A DNA stretch of 64,000 nucleotides from Onthophagus taurus. Taxonomy: Eukaryota; Arthropoda; Insecta; Coleoptera; Scarabaeidae. The translations under genes and the position numbers were made by a program. Positions 9,852-20,788 of this stretch are shown here, in pieces. The DNA lies in the NCBI RefSeq assembly GCF_036711975.1, contig NC_091971.1, positions 9,431,501-9,495,500 on the forward strand, in the 5' to 3' direction. The number at the start of each line of letters is the position of its first letter. The stretch's first letter is position 1. The notes under the pieces are model-generated. The model was given only the letters and a program-made list of their open reading frames with translations. It was not told where the DNA came from and ran no database searches.

Positions 9852-12800
9852 ATGTTTGAAGATTTGTTTACTTCTTTAAAAAAACAATCGAAAAAGTTTA
9901 CTTTGAATTTTGGCGGGTTAAAACAAAAATTAAGTAACAAAGATGCGAAATGTCATTTTATTGTAACGACAAAAAAGAGAAAGGAGAAGGAGTTTGAGTA
10001 CCTTGAAAACGACTTCTTGTCACCGAGGGCTTGTTCTTTGAATTTTAACGATAACAATTCGGTTAACATAAATATGGAATGGGTGCCGTTTGTGCCACCT
10101 TCTTTGGATGAACATAACATTTTAGATAGATTCATGAAAGTTATTACTATTAATGATGATGATGAAGTAATAAATATTTTCTTTTATGATTTTAAAATAA
10201 TTCGCGTTTTTTTAAACTTTCAGAGAAGAACTGATCGAGAGGAGATTCGTCGAAGGCTTGCAATGGGATCGGAAGATGAGTATTATAATGATAGGCCGGG
10301 AAGAAAACCCAGCTTACAATCTCGTTTACAAAGTGGTAATAATTAAACTAGTGTAATTAACTTTAATAACTCATCAAATTGTGTTATTTATAGGTATGAA
10401 CCTTCAAATTTGTTTTATGAACGATACTATGTCAGATACAGAGAGTCCAAGTTCTGATTCTGAGTGTACGATGACGAATCCTAAACAACAAAAATCAAAA
10501 ACGATTATTAATGCGAATCAAAACGTTGATGAGGAGAAAATTCCACCTCCAATAAGACCAGCAACTCTTTCAATTGGTCAACCTTTACTTCAACCCATCA
10601 CCCAACCTATGACAGAAACTGATTTTTTTGCTCGACAGGCTCGGTTACAAACTGAGGCTAGAATGGCTTTGGCTCAAGCTAAAGAAATGGCTCGAATGCA
10701 AATGGAGGTAACTAAATTTAATTAAAAAATCATCAAGAAATTAACCCATTATTGGACAAGAGTTGAAAAAATTTACCTTTCAATATTTTTTTTATTAAAA
10801 TGCATATCTGGACCTCAGAACCAAAGAGTATTAAGTGACACTTTTTAAATTTTACAGTAAGATTTTGAATAATGATGTTTTCAAACCAATTACTCTTGTA
10901 ATGGGAGAGCTTGGGTTATTATTTTCCCAGTTATAATTTTGGAAGATAACTAAAGCTGATAATAACCAACCTATCTTATTATCTTGTTACTTAATACTCT
11001 ATTTTGTGAGTTAACACTGTTTAGCTCCTACTCATTTATAGATATGTGGGACTTGATACTTAATTATTGTTAAAAACCCATGGTAGAACAATGCAAATTT
11101 GTAGAACAAAAACTAATTCATATCATTTATAAGTAATTAGTAAAGAGTAACAAAAGGCAAAAAACACTAAAAATATAAAGAAAGATTGTAAAAACTATCA
11201 ATCTTAAAGGTCAAGTAACAAACAATTAAAATAAAAATCATTGCATTTTTGGGTCGTCTTTCTTGAGGTTACCATGTGGAAGATTTGTAAAGTATTCATG
11301 GAATCTTTTAGGTACCCATGTTAGTGATTTTTGCAAATCATTATACTTTTTAGTTGAGATAGGTTTTAGTGTCTCTCTTAATTTTTTCAGCAGCAATAAG
11401 TTAACATTGGGAATAATTTCCTTAGAATTAACAGTACTTTTCTCTTTGCGTCTCTTCTCTTTTAGTGGCTCTATTGAAATCAACTTGTTTAAAATTTTCT
11501 TGATTCAAATCTGTTTTAAAATATGATACTCCAGGTTTTTCTCTTAAAAATTTCACAAGAACCACCTTAGATATGAAAAAGTTTTGATTATTTATAGTTT
11601 TTTTATTATTGTAAAAGTAAGTCCGTTTTAAAAAATAACTTTTAGTTTTTGAGAAAACAATATTTGAAGTTTTGATAAAATTTTCGATATTGCAATTTTC
11701 ATCGATAGTTTTCAAAATTCGCTATAAAATTAATTTCTTGAAGGATCCTTGTGGAAATCACCAATTATTAATTAAAGTATCATCTTTTCAATGCAACAAG
11801 CCGTTTTGAAAAATCACTTTCAGTTCTTGAGTCATAAATTATTGAAATGACAGAAAATTTTTTCGATTTTTGCAATTTTCGCCTATTAAGTTTTAAAAAT
11901 TCGTATAAAATCCAGTTCTTGGAATATCAGTATGAAAATTTCCCAAAGTGTTAATAAAAGTGTCTTCTTTGCAATGAGCTAACCCGTTTTGAAAAATAGC
12001 TTTTAGTTTTTGAGAAAATAATATTTGAAGTTTTGATAAAGTTTCGATATTGCAATTTTCATCTATAGTTTTCAAAATTCACTATAAAATTAATTTCTTG
12101 AAGGATCCTTGTGGAAATATCACCAATTATTAATTAAAGTATCCTCTTTTTAATGCAACAAGCCGTTTTGAAAAATCGCTTTTAGTTTTTGAGAAAAAAA
12201 ATTTTGAAATGATCGCCAATTTTTCGAATTTTACAAAATTTGCCGATTAAGTTTTAAAAATTCCTATAAAATCCATTTCTTGGAATATGAGTATGAAAAT
12301 TTACCAAAATGTTAATAAAAGCGTCCTCTTTCCAATGAACCAATCCGTTTTGAAAAATAACTTTTAGTTTTTGAGAAAACAATATTTGAAGTTTTGATAA
12401 GATTTCGATATTGCAATTTTCATCGATAGTTTTCAAAATTCGCTATAAAATTAATTTCTTGAGGGATCCTTGTGGAAATATCCGGTATCCGACTTTTCGC
12501 AAAATCATTATCCGTTCACCACTAGTATTTATGTTCTATACATTTTAGGGAAAGCTTCAGCAAAAGAATCAAAAGATAGCACGTAATCATCTGATGATTT
12601 CTATTTTGTGATGGTCAGTTATCGCTTCAATTTTTTCCATAGACTCTTTTACATTTAAATTAATGTATTTTAGAATACATGAAGGCATTTCATTTCCACC
12701 TCGTCCACCTATAGATTCATCCCAGGTGAAGCAATATCCTATTTTCTCTGTTGCATCATAGTTTTAAAGAATAGAAACTCTGAGCATTCGTTAATAGAGG

Positions 12801-13966
12801 AGTGGGTAAGCATTTTTGTGAATCTACCGACAATATTTTGGTGTTCTTCTCGGTTTTGTAAGCCTCTATCCTGTTGCTTTAATTTATACCGATTATCTGC
12901 ATCAAGAAAATGTGTGTCGTAGTTAGTTTGTAGTAATACACGACATTCTTCCAAAGACGCAGATTCTTTGAGTTTGATAACATATCCATCACAGATCATC
13001 TCTAATTGGAGAATAATAGCAACGTCAATTTCATCATCAGTAATATTTTCCACTTCCTGTAAGGTTAGGGGCCTTTTAGAATCATTTTCCAACATATTTT
13101 CACACATTTTGAAGTTAGGAAAACGAAATCGGTATTTATTTAGATCTTTGTCAAATGTATTTACTATTTTATAACAATTGTTAAAAGTTGGGGTAGGAAA
13201 TTTTCTTTTAGTTTGCAACAAGGGGGTTTTTACTAGAAACTTTTTTTTTAGAAAAATTAAATTTACATCAATATGAACCTAAAAGATAATAGGTAGTTTA
13301 TAATAGATGCGACAAAATTCAAAAATTGTTAGTGCAGAACACCTAAAAATCACCAAAATTTACATTTTTTTTTTATATTATTTATTATTATATTAAACTT
13401 CATAGTTTATTTGAATTACCACCAAATAATTGAAACTCTAAAGTACCAGCAATTAATTTTTTCCTACTTATAGATTGAGAGGCAAAAACAAAAAAAGAGT
13501 CCCATAACGGAAATGGTTCGTCATAGTTTAGAAAAGGTTGGAATTCCATTTCCAGAAGATCGAAGAAGATTGTCAAGACAAATTTTAACCGAAATGAACG
13601 TGGCTCAATTACAAGTAATCGTAAACGATTTACATACTCAAATTGAGACCCTAAACGAAAACTTGGTTAAGTTTTTAATGGAAAGAGATGATTTGCACAT
13701 GGAACAAGATTCCATGTTGGTTGATATTGAGGATTTAACCAGATATTTGTAAGTTAATAAAAATAAATTGCTTGATTACATATTTTTTTAATAAATTTTT
13801 GTTTTTTAGGGGTGCTAAAGAGCAATCATTAAAAGATCAAAACCAATCAACAATACAAAATAATAATATCCCACCTCCATCGCCGGCTCCATCTTCTCCA
13901 TTAGCGGCTTTAAATAGTAGCATGAAACCACATCTACATAGGATAGCTAGTTTAGTAAAAAAATAA
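9852..13966 (+). CDS. Schip1: Schwannomin-interacting protein 1 homologue, complete isoform
   Basis: Exons read by frame continuity: 9852-10166, 10224-10335, 10394-10707, 13474-13748, 13810-13966, giving 390 codons. The N-terminal exon (105 aa, basic) is not recognised. From exon 2 the match to SCHIP1 is strong: DREEIRRRLAMG, then LQSRLQSGMNLQICF, a Ser/Asp-rich acidic stretch, a helical RQARLQTEARMALAQAKEMA, and the C-terminal coiled coil with MNVAQLQVIVNDLHTQIETL and LHMEQDSMLVDIEDLTR. The family binds Merlin/NF2; in Drosophila Schip1 links Expanded and Tao-1 in Hippo signalling at the apical cortex (family knowledge). The start is the first ATG after a T-rich leader. Other isoforms probably replace exon 1 with exons at 1146, 2279 or 6680. 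Intron 1 is only 57 nt and has no stop in frame. Confidence 0.92.
11238..11483 (-). pseudogene. Unrecognised antisense ORF fragment, probably transposon-derived
   Basis: An 81-codon frame, Lys-rich and ending KKDDPKMQ, contains SLTWVPKRFHEYFTNLP. It lies on the same strand as the transposase remnant at 12540-13221, with the satellite array between them. The F-H-E-Y-F-x-N-L-P pattern feels like transposase-associated ORFs of insects, but I cannot name a family. It may be the tail of the same disrupted element. Confidence 0.25.
11600..12480. repeat. Intronic satellite array, about 180-bp monomers in an AB dimer pattern
   Basis: The anchor CCGTTTTGAAAAAT (first copy CCGTTTTAAAAAAT) recurs at 11623, 11801, 11984, 12163 and 12345, spacing 178-183 bp. 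Alternate monomers are more alike than neighbours, so the higher-order unit is about 361 bp. This also explains three antisense frames starting MKTIDENCNIE at 360-bp steps (11715, 12075, 12436). About five monomers are present, with A-type ones sharing AGGATCCTTGTGGAAAT. It lies in the fourth annotated Schip1 intron (10708-13473). Confidence 0.85.
12540..13221 (-). pseudogene. Frameshifted transposase-like gene fragment in Schip1 intron
   Basis: The minus strand has a 160-codon frame (13221-12739) ending at a stop. The coding signal then continues one base out of phase, with YCFTWDESIGGRGGNEMPSC followed by ILKYINLN. The W-x-E-x-x-x-x-RG-x-N-E pattern is typical of a family of insect transposon-encoded proteins that normally continue into a SD-x-C-x-GQN motif. 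That later motif is not found here. Frameshift plus truncation mark it as dead. Confident as a mobile-element relic, less so on the family. Confidence 0.55.
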
Positions 13967-15330
13967 ATAATTCCAAAAAAAATCATTAATCAATTAACAT
14001 TAATGTTGAATGTATATAATTATTTTATTTGTTTCGTTATAAGTTTTTGATACTCTTCGTTATTTATTTCATTTCATTTCATCTACTTTTAATGTTAATT
14101 TAAAAAAGAAAACAATATGTCATTATTCATAAATTTTATGATATAAAAATGAAATTGCGAGAAAAAATTAATTAAAAAAAATAATTAAAACATTAAATAT
14201 AAAAAAAAATGAATGTTATCATCCAACTTTGCCGTGTTGTGCTCAATAAATTTCAAATTTACATATCACAATAGCTTGATTTAGAAAAGAAAATTGTGAA
14301 TGTAAAGAAAAATTAATGATTGTGTGGATTGTCTTTTAATATTGTAGACAATTCTTTAAAAAAAAGTAATCATGCGAATCATAACTAACGTTTTTAAGTT
14401 TTTGATTTTGAATCATGATGACTCATTAAGTGGTATCCTTGTAAATAGTACTCAAAATAATTATTGTACACTATTTATGATTATAAAAAAACCTAATTTT
14501 TAATCAAACCCTTATTTTTCGGTATCCATTATTAAAAAGATGTAATTTTATAATAGTATTTTTTGCCATGTGTAGATACAAAAAAAAATAATAGGTATTT
14601 ATTCGCTTAAAATAAACATTTAGAAATTCTTAAACCGAAAAAATTAAAAAAATAGAAAGAAAATTAATAAAAAAAAAAATTTGGGCGTTATTCATTAATA
14701 CATATAAAAATTGTATTATAGTTGTGTATAGAAACCATAAAAATTCAAATTGTAAAACTATATCATCAATGCTAATTAATCTTAAATCATATTTTATTAC
14801 AAAGTGTTTTTGTGATTTCTAAAACACATATTTGTGCCATTTAATTTTTGTACTTTTATTTTAAATGTTCCTGATTTCGATTAGTTTCTTTTTTAAGATT
14901 TAGACGATGTTTCTGAAGTAATCTCAATGAATTTTCCGTTAAGACTGCACTTTCCCAAAGATTTAAATGAAAAAAAAATATTAATCCTAAACCTCTCTTT
15001 TATATTTATTCTCATGAAAAAACCGTATTTATTGTGTATAAGTGAAAGAATCACTTGTGAAATTAAGAAAAAATGGAACGCTTAATTATAATAAAGAAAA
15101 ATCTTACATGCTGTAAAATTTATTTTTTTTTAATCTTTGAAAAAAGTTTACCCAGCTTTACGTAGTAAAGTATCCATCATGTGAATGCTCATTGTAACAT
15201 TAATAATAATAATATATTTATTGAGCTTTCAAATGTTTTGCAAAATAAGTTGAACAGACAAAACACCCTCAAAGTTAAATGTTTTTCGTTTTCAAGTTAT
15301 TTTGATTTTAATTTTGTTTGGCAAATATCA
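13967..15330. other. AT-rich 3' flank of Schip1
   Basis: Very AT-rich, with several AATAAA signals (for example near 14245 and 15090) that could end the Schip1 transcript. No open frame of note except 15181-15405, which has no recognisable domain and overlaps the retrotransposon relic. Nothing else is seen. Confidence 0.45.
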
Positions 15331-15337
15331 TTGTGTA

Positions 15338-15736
15338 TCAGTAATTCAATTTTTGATCATCCCCTATTACAACAAATAACAATCTATTTGGAGCTTTTTG
15401 AATGAACATTGGTTGAGATGTGGGGTTATAAAAAGTATGGTGAAATTTGCCAAAAGGTAAATATGTTATATGGCTTTTTGTGGCATTTTTTTCATCCGTT
15501 AAAGCTCTTACTGCTGTTTTTTGTTGGTGGAAAATATCTTTCGCAGCCGATGAATTCTTCCAAATTAAGATACCATATAATGCCCTACCATGAAAATTCG
15601 CAAAGTACATAGGCCTAGCTGTCTCATATCCAGCTATTGCTCTAATACGCCTGATAGTAAAAATCGCAACAGCTAGAGATCTTTGAAGATACTCAACATG
15701 AGCTACATTCTTAGATAATTCAGAACTTCCATGCAA
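15338..15736 (-). pseudogene. Non-LTR retrotransposon relic, thumb region after reverse transcriptase
   Basis: The minus-strand frame carries HVEYLQRSLAVAIFTIRRIR and YGILIWKNSSAAKDIFHQQK, then AVRALTD. This is the standard segment after the RT domain of Jockey-like non-LTR elements (L..R.A.A...ir.ir ... YGI..WGNS......FilQKrAvR.l). Upstream catalytic RT motifs are absent, so only this 3' piece was kept or survives. Confidence 0.7.
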
Positions 15737-15859
15737 TGTGGAGTTTTTTGCATGACCACCCCTACATTTTTAAATAGCAACCTCTGTCGAGTTTTCCTTA
15801 AAGGTAATGAAAAAAGAAACAACCCCATAAACCAAAACCCGATATCTTAATTCTTTCAA

Positions 15860-16330
15860 GAATTATGAGGGATTGTCTACCAAATGGGAATTGAACGAAG
15901 GTGACTTCGAAAGAAAATTGGAATTCTGTGGAATTCCTTTCGAAGAAGAACGGGAAGTTCTTTGCATAAAATTATAACCTTTGATAAGACATGGGTGCAT
16001 CATTACATTCCCGAAATAAAGCGTGCAAGAATGGAGTCGAGAAAGAAATACGATGCAACCTCTGTGAAGGCCAAAATTCGATTATTTGCAAGGAAAGTGT
16101 TGGTAACGGTTTTTTGGGACTGAAGGGGTTTCCTACTGGTAGATTTATTACATGGAAGCCAGACCTTCAACGAAACCTACCACGGCGATCAAGTTAAGCT
16201 GCTCTCTTCTTCACGACAGCGCCAGGCCCCACACAACAGCAAAAACAAATGGAAATGAACTAGACTTGTCACTACCTTTCAAAGAAGCACTTGGAAGCAA
16301 GCGATTTGAGACCAATGATGAAGAGGAAAC
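15860..16330 (+). pseudogene. Mariner-family transposase pseudogene
   Basis: From about 15968 the frame reads ITFDKTWVHHYIPEIKRARM, DATSVKAKIRLFARKVL, VTVFWD, then a stop, RGFLLVDLLHGSQTFNETYH, then a stop again. DKTWVHHY and VFWD with the following GFLLVD are hallmark mariner segments and include two of the catalytic acidic positions. The block normally rich in DNARPH is degraded (QAPHNS). Several stops make it non-functional. Terminal inverted repeats were not identified. Confidence 0.75.
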
Positions 16331-16972
16331 ATTCGTGTGCAAGTGATGAAAAGATTACCATAACAGTGAGGAAACTGTATAATAAAAGTAGGATTTTATA
16401 TAGAAAAATACTTTGTATAAATACAGTTTCCTGTAAAATTTTGTTTATACAAAAATATTTAATAGCCAAACTGAATAACAATGACCAAAATATACAAAAA
16501 GGCAATATAACAAGGTCCAAGGAAGCTGCAAAGAATCCTGGATTAAATAAAACTTGCTTTTATATCCAGTAAATTCTTATTTAAACACAAAATGATATAT
16601 TAACTTATTTATTTACAATTACAGAAGAATTAGAAGGTTCTAGTTTGACATGGAAATCTTTTATAGTTAACATAGTGAATAATCTAGTTCAAGAAGTCAG
16701 AAATGTTTTAGAAGTAGAAAGAAATTTGTATGTATAAAATAATCTATATCTAAGATGTAACCAATATATAATCTATATACAATCTTAAATTAAAAGCAAA
16801 ATGAAAACAATTTGTATCATAAACAGTGTTGTTATTTTTTAATAGGCAACAACTCTTAATTATACAAAAGTAGTGAACTTAAAATTTCCGCGCCATTTAA
16901 AATATGTTAACTAGAATAAAAATTAATGGTTAAAATAATATCTAAATTATTAGTAAATGGGGAAATTAATTT
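16331..16972. other. Intergenic AT-rich stretch before Ghitm 3' end
   Basis: No clear feature. A short frame after an acceptor-like TTACAG at 16616-16621 encodes a charged peptide to a stop at about 16737. It has no partner exon I can find. Remaining sequence is the probable Ghitm 3' UTR (minus strand) and spacer. Confidence 0.3.
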
Positions 16973-18247
16973 TTACTTCTTTCGTTGTCCGCCACCAGCC
17001 AAAATAGTCGCCATTCTTATAAAAATGTTTAAAGTATCCAAATAAATCGCAATTGCACTAAAACAAAAAAAAGATGATTTAAAATATTTTTCCTAATTTT
17101 AAATATATACTTACGCATTGACTGGATCATATGGTCGTACTCCATACAAAGCAGCCGAAGCAGGATGAGTTTCAGCTTGTTTTATAATGCGTTGAGTATC
17201 ATAAAGCAAGAAACCAGAGAACAATAACAACCCTCCATAAAGAGAAATCGAATAAAGGCCTGCTCCTATAGCTGTAGTTGGTGGTAAAAACATTGTGGCT
17301 AATGAAGATACAAAAACTACTCCCAACCCCATCGCTAAGGGACCTCCCATCATTAAGAATTTTTCACTTGGCGCACAAACCTTTAAAAAATTATAATTTA
17401 TTTAAAAAAATACGTTTTAATTAACATGAATTAATTTACAGCTATTGTGCTTAAACCACCAACAATTCCAGCAGTATACCAAGCTGCCCGGATAAGAATT
17501 GGACCACCTAAGAAACATAATGGGGCCACCATAGCACCCATAACACTAGAATGCAAGATCCAAGCAATTTGTTTTGCTCCAAAACCTTCTTTGTATTCTA
17601 TCCCTTGAGCTAACATTCCTGTACCAATTATAGCAGCAAGACTTATTGCAATTCCCTAATATAAAAAGAAATAATATTAAGGAGGATGGATTTCAATTTT
17701 ATTTTTAATTACCATAAATCCGTTATTTGCAACTAATCTTAAAATAGCTGGGCTCCTAAATGCTGCAACAGCACTGGCTGCTGTTATTGCCAACGATCCC
17801 CCAAAATACATGTAAGTTGTTGTTATCCTATCTTTTACATATTGGGGCCAGAAACTTAAAAAAAAATCATCTATAAATGCTCAATTTATTAACATAAAGC
17901 TTACGTTGATTTCTCTAAAGCTCCCGCTTGGTCAGATAATCCTAAACCATAAAAACAAAGGGCACCTAATCCCACAACAGCGCCACCAGCCAAAGCACCT
18001 TTTCCAATATTAAAAGCTAAAAAAAAATCATAATTTAAATTTTGAAATTATTTTGAATGTAATTACCTGAATCTGTAGCTGGTGCCATGGCTTTTTCTCG
18101 TAAAGTTGGTCTTCTGGTCGCCCTTTCAAAGCTCTCCCTAGAATCCCTAGCATAATTCCTTACGAAACTTTTAACCGGTAATTTCCTGATGGTGCTAGCT
18201 CGTACACCAGGGGAGCAACACATTCGACTTAATAACATAGATGCCAT
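16973..18247 (-). CDS. Ghitm: Growth hormone-inducible transmembrane protein homologue (Bax inhibitor-1 family)
   Basis: Six exons on the minus strand: 18067-18247, 17905-18016, 17713-17854, 17440-17655, 17115-17380, 16973-17057. Together they give 333 residues, close to the vertebrate protein (about 345). Order: an Arg/Ser-rich N-terminus without acids, typical of a mitochondrial presequence; a Gly/Ala-rich first membrane segment; the BI-1/TMBIM membrane helices with GFGAKQIAWILHSSVMGAMV and SLYGGLLLFSGFLLYDTQRI; then YDPVNAAIAIYLDTLNIFIR and a basic QRKK tail. YDTQ and the following Leu/Ile helix are the family signature. Family knowledge: an inner mitochondrial membrane protein that supports crista structure and cytochrome c retention and is linked to Ca2+/H+ exchange. 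All splice phases agree. Confidence 0.95.
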
Positions 18248-19261
18248 GTTGATAGTTTAAGAATAACTGAGTCTAAAAAAAATTGTTAGAAATTCACTTT
18301 GTTGGGGATTAATTGCTTTTGGTTCTCCTAGATCGAAAGGATTTTATGATGAAACATTATGCAATTGGCCGCGGAAGATTTTTTTTTTTGGGGGGCTTAC
18401 TTATTAATTTGTTGATCGAAAAATGAAAAACGCTTCAACTGTTGACATTTACCTTATAAATAAATGGCAAAAAAAGCTGCCTTGACTGTCACTGAAGTAT
18501 TATTTTTCGGTGAGGTTATGTTCACTTTACCGGAACTTCAGATTTTTTTTTAATAAATTGTAAATTAATAAAAATTGTACGTGGAAAACACGAAATAATT
18601 TAGAAATTAAAGGTGTCACGAATATTGTATTGATAAATTACGACTTATTACGTTTATTCAAAATTTTGACATTACAATGACATGTAACGAAAATTCTAGT
18701 AAATTAAAAGATGGCGTTACTAACGTTTAACCGGGAAATTCAAATTCAGGTTTTGTAAAGAGCCATCTTTTGATCGGTTTAGTTTATTATATTCAAATAC
18801 AAATTTATAATTGAAATTATGGATAAATTGAATATAATTATGGATAATAATTTAACTTATGGAGGTACGTTAAGTATCCAATAAGTAATAAAAGAAAACG
18901 TCAAAATGATTTCCAAAAATCTCGATTTTGTTAAATTTTGGTTATATGAAGTTTAAATTGTCAAAATTGATAAGTACACGTCTTAGGAAAAATAAAAAAA
19001 AAAGTAATTGTTAAATTTTAGTTTAATAATTTCAAAGATATAGTGAAAAATTCTCATTTTCTGAAAATAATAAAAAGGCGGGAAATTTTGAAATGACTGA
19101 CAGTCAAACGCCTAACTGTTGTGATGGGATAAAATGGCGAAGTATGATATGGAGACAAAAACAAACCAAGTCATAGTCATGTTCTCGAATCTTGTTGCTT
19201 TTTTATATTTTTAGTTAGGAGAATCCTGTGGCATTTATGTTCTTCTACACCGCCCATTACA
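18248..19261. promoter_or_regulatory. Shared head-to-head spacer between Ghitm and Atg4
   Basis: About 1 kb separates the two start codons and must hold both promoters and 5' leaders. AAGATGGCG (near 18709) and AAAATGGCGAAG (near 19132) are close matches to the ATGGC core bound by YY1/Pho-type factors. No TATA box is obvious. The rest is AT-rich without open frames. Confidence 0.4.
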
Positions 19262-20788
19262 ATGGAAGGTTATTACGCAGATGAAGCGGCTTCAGAATTC
19301 ACTGATATACCAGCTACGGACACCCCAGTATGGATTTTAGGGGTTAAATACAATGCTTTACATGGTAAATATCAACTAACGATTAAATTCGTAAAATAAC
19401 CGCTTGTTTAAGATGCTGCACAAATTAAAAAAGACATTTGTACAAAAATTTGGGTAACCTACCGGAAAGGCTTTGTTCCTATTGGTGATACGGAAGGAAT
19501 TACATCCGATAAAGGATGGGGTTGTATGTTGAGGTGTGGTCAAATGGTTTTGGCACAAGCTCTCGTTAATTTACATCTAGGAAGGGATTGGACGTGGAGT
19601 CCTGAAACAAAAACTGCAGAATATTTACAGATTATACATCGATTGGAGGATAGAAGACAAGCTCCATTTTCCATTCATCAAATTGCCCAAATGGGTGTTT
19701 CGGAGGGAAAAGCTATAGGACAATGGTTTGGACCTAACACTGTGGCTCAAGTTTTAAAGTAAATAATGTTATTATAGTTTTAAATTTAAAAAAATTATTT
19801 GTTTATTTAAACATAACCTGAAAAACTGTCAAAAAAAGTGTTTCAAATCCGCCATCTGTTGACATAAAATTAAATTAAAAAATAATTTATCTTTTTCAGA
19901 AAACTAGTAAAATACGATGATTGGACATCATTAGAAATTCATGTTGCCCTTGATAATTTATTGATCATAAATGATATTCGTAAAAATTCAAAAAAAATTA
20001 TTTAAAAATAAAGATTTATAAATTTGTTTTTTTATTAGGTGAATTATGTAAAACTGGTGGAATATCGTGGAAACCTCTACTTCTGCTAGTGCCTTTACGC
20101 TTAGGACTAAATGAAATCAACCCAATTTATATAAAAGCTTTACAGAATTGTTTCAAATTCCACCAAAGTTTAGGTATAATCGGAGGAAAACCAAATATGG
20201 CTTTATGGTTTATGGGTTTTATGGGTAACGAAGTGTTTTGTCTTGATCCTCATACAACACAAAAATCAGGAACTATTGGAAAGAAAGAGACTGAAGATGA
20301 GATATTAGTTGATTTAACTTATCATTGTAGAAAAGCGCCAAGAATGAATATATTAACGATGGATCCAAGTATAGCTTTAGTAAGTTTTTCTTTTTTAACT
20401 GTTTCATACACTGTGTTAATTAATTATCATACCCAACATTATCATTGCAAGTATGCAACCAAATACGCAAATCGGGTATTGCAATACCAATAATGTGATA
20501 TTGGTTGCATACTTGCAAATAATGACGTTGGGTAGGATAATTAAATAACACACTGTACTTATAATTATGTTGTTTTTTTAGTGTTTCTTTTGTAAAACTG
20601 AAAAGGATTTTAATGATCTTTGTGATAATATTAAGGAACACGTTGTTACATCCGATAACCAAATGCTTTTTGAAATTATATTAAATAAACCAACGGCTTA
20701 TTTTTCGGAATCATTTGCTGAATCACCGAAACATTCGCCGAATCTAACAAAACACAGCGAGGATTCCGATGAATTCGAAGTACTTTAA
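19262..20788 (+). CDS. Atg4: Cysteine protease ATG4 (A/B type)
   Basis: Exons 19262-19364, 19413-19758, 19900-19979, 20039-20379, 20582-20788 give 358 residues in one open frame. Motifs of peptidase family C54: VWILGVKYN near the start; GWGCMLRCGQ with catalytic Cys72; the regulatory-side GGISWKPLLLLVPLRLGLNEI; and GIIGGKP followed by CLDPHTTQ with Asp246 and His248. It processes Atg8/GABARAP precursors and delipidates Atg8-PE in autophagy. The chain ends SDEFEVL, an acidic F-x-x-L that fits a C-terminal LIR as in vertebrate ATG4B. It is about 30 residues shorter than human ATG4B. The start codon is the first ATG after the leader and gives the usual short N-terminus. It shares a spacer with Ghitm. 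Confidence 0.96.
20409..20555. mobile_element. 147-bp palindromic MITE flanked by TA in Atg4 intron 4
   Basis: The ends read CACTGTGTTAATTAATTATC (left) and CAGTGTGTTATTTAATTATC (right, reverse complement). The inverted arms extend about 55 bp to GCAAGTATGCAACCA, with a short centre. TA lies immediately outside both ends (20407-20408, 20556-20557), the Tc1/mariner target. No coding capacity. A truncated relative is at 38466. Confidence 0.85.

Noticed and set aside
11428-12436. Three antisense frames starting MKTIDENCNIE
   Set aside because: They recur with the 361-bp satellite period and are a property of the repeat, not genes.
15181-15405. 74-codon plus frame in Schip1 3' flank
   Set aside because: Overlaps the antisense retrotransposon relic and has no recognisable content.
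16621-16737. Possible orphan exon after an acceptor-like TTACAG
   Set aside because: No upstream exon with matching phase could be found and the peptide is not recognised.
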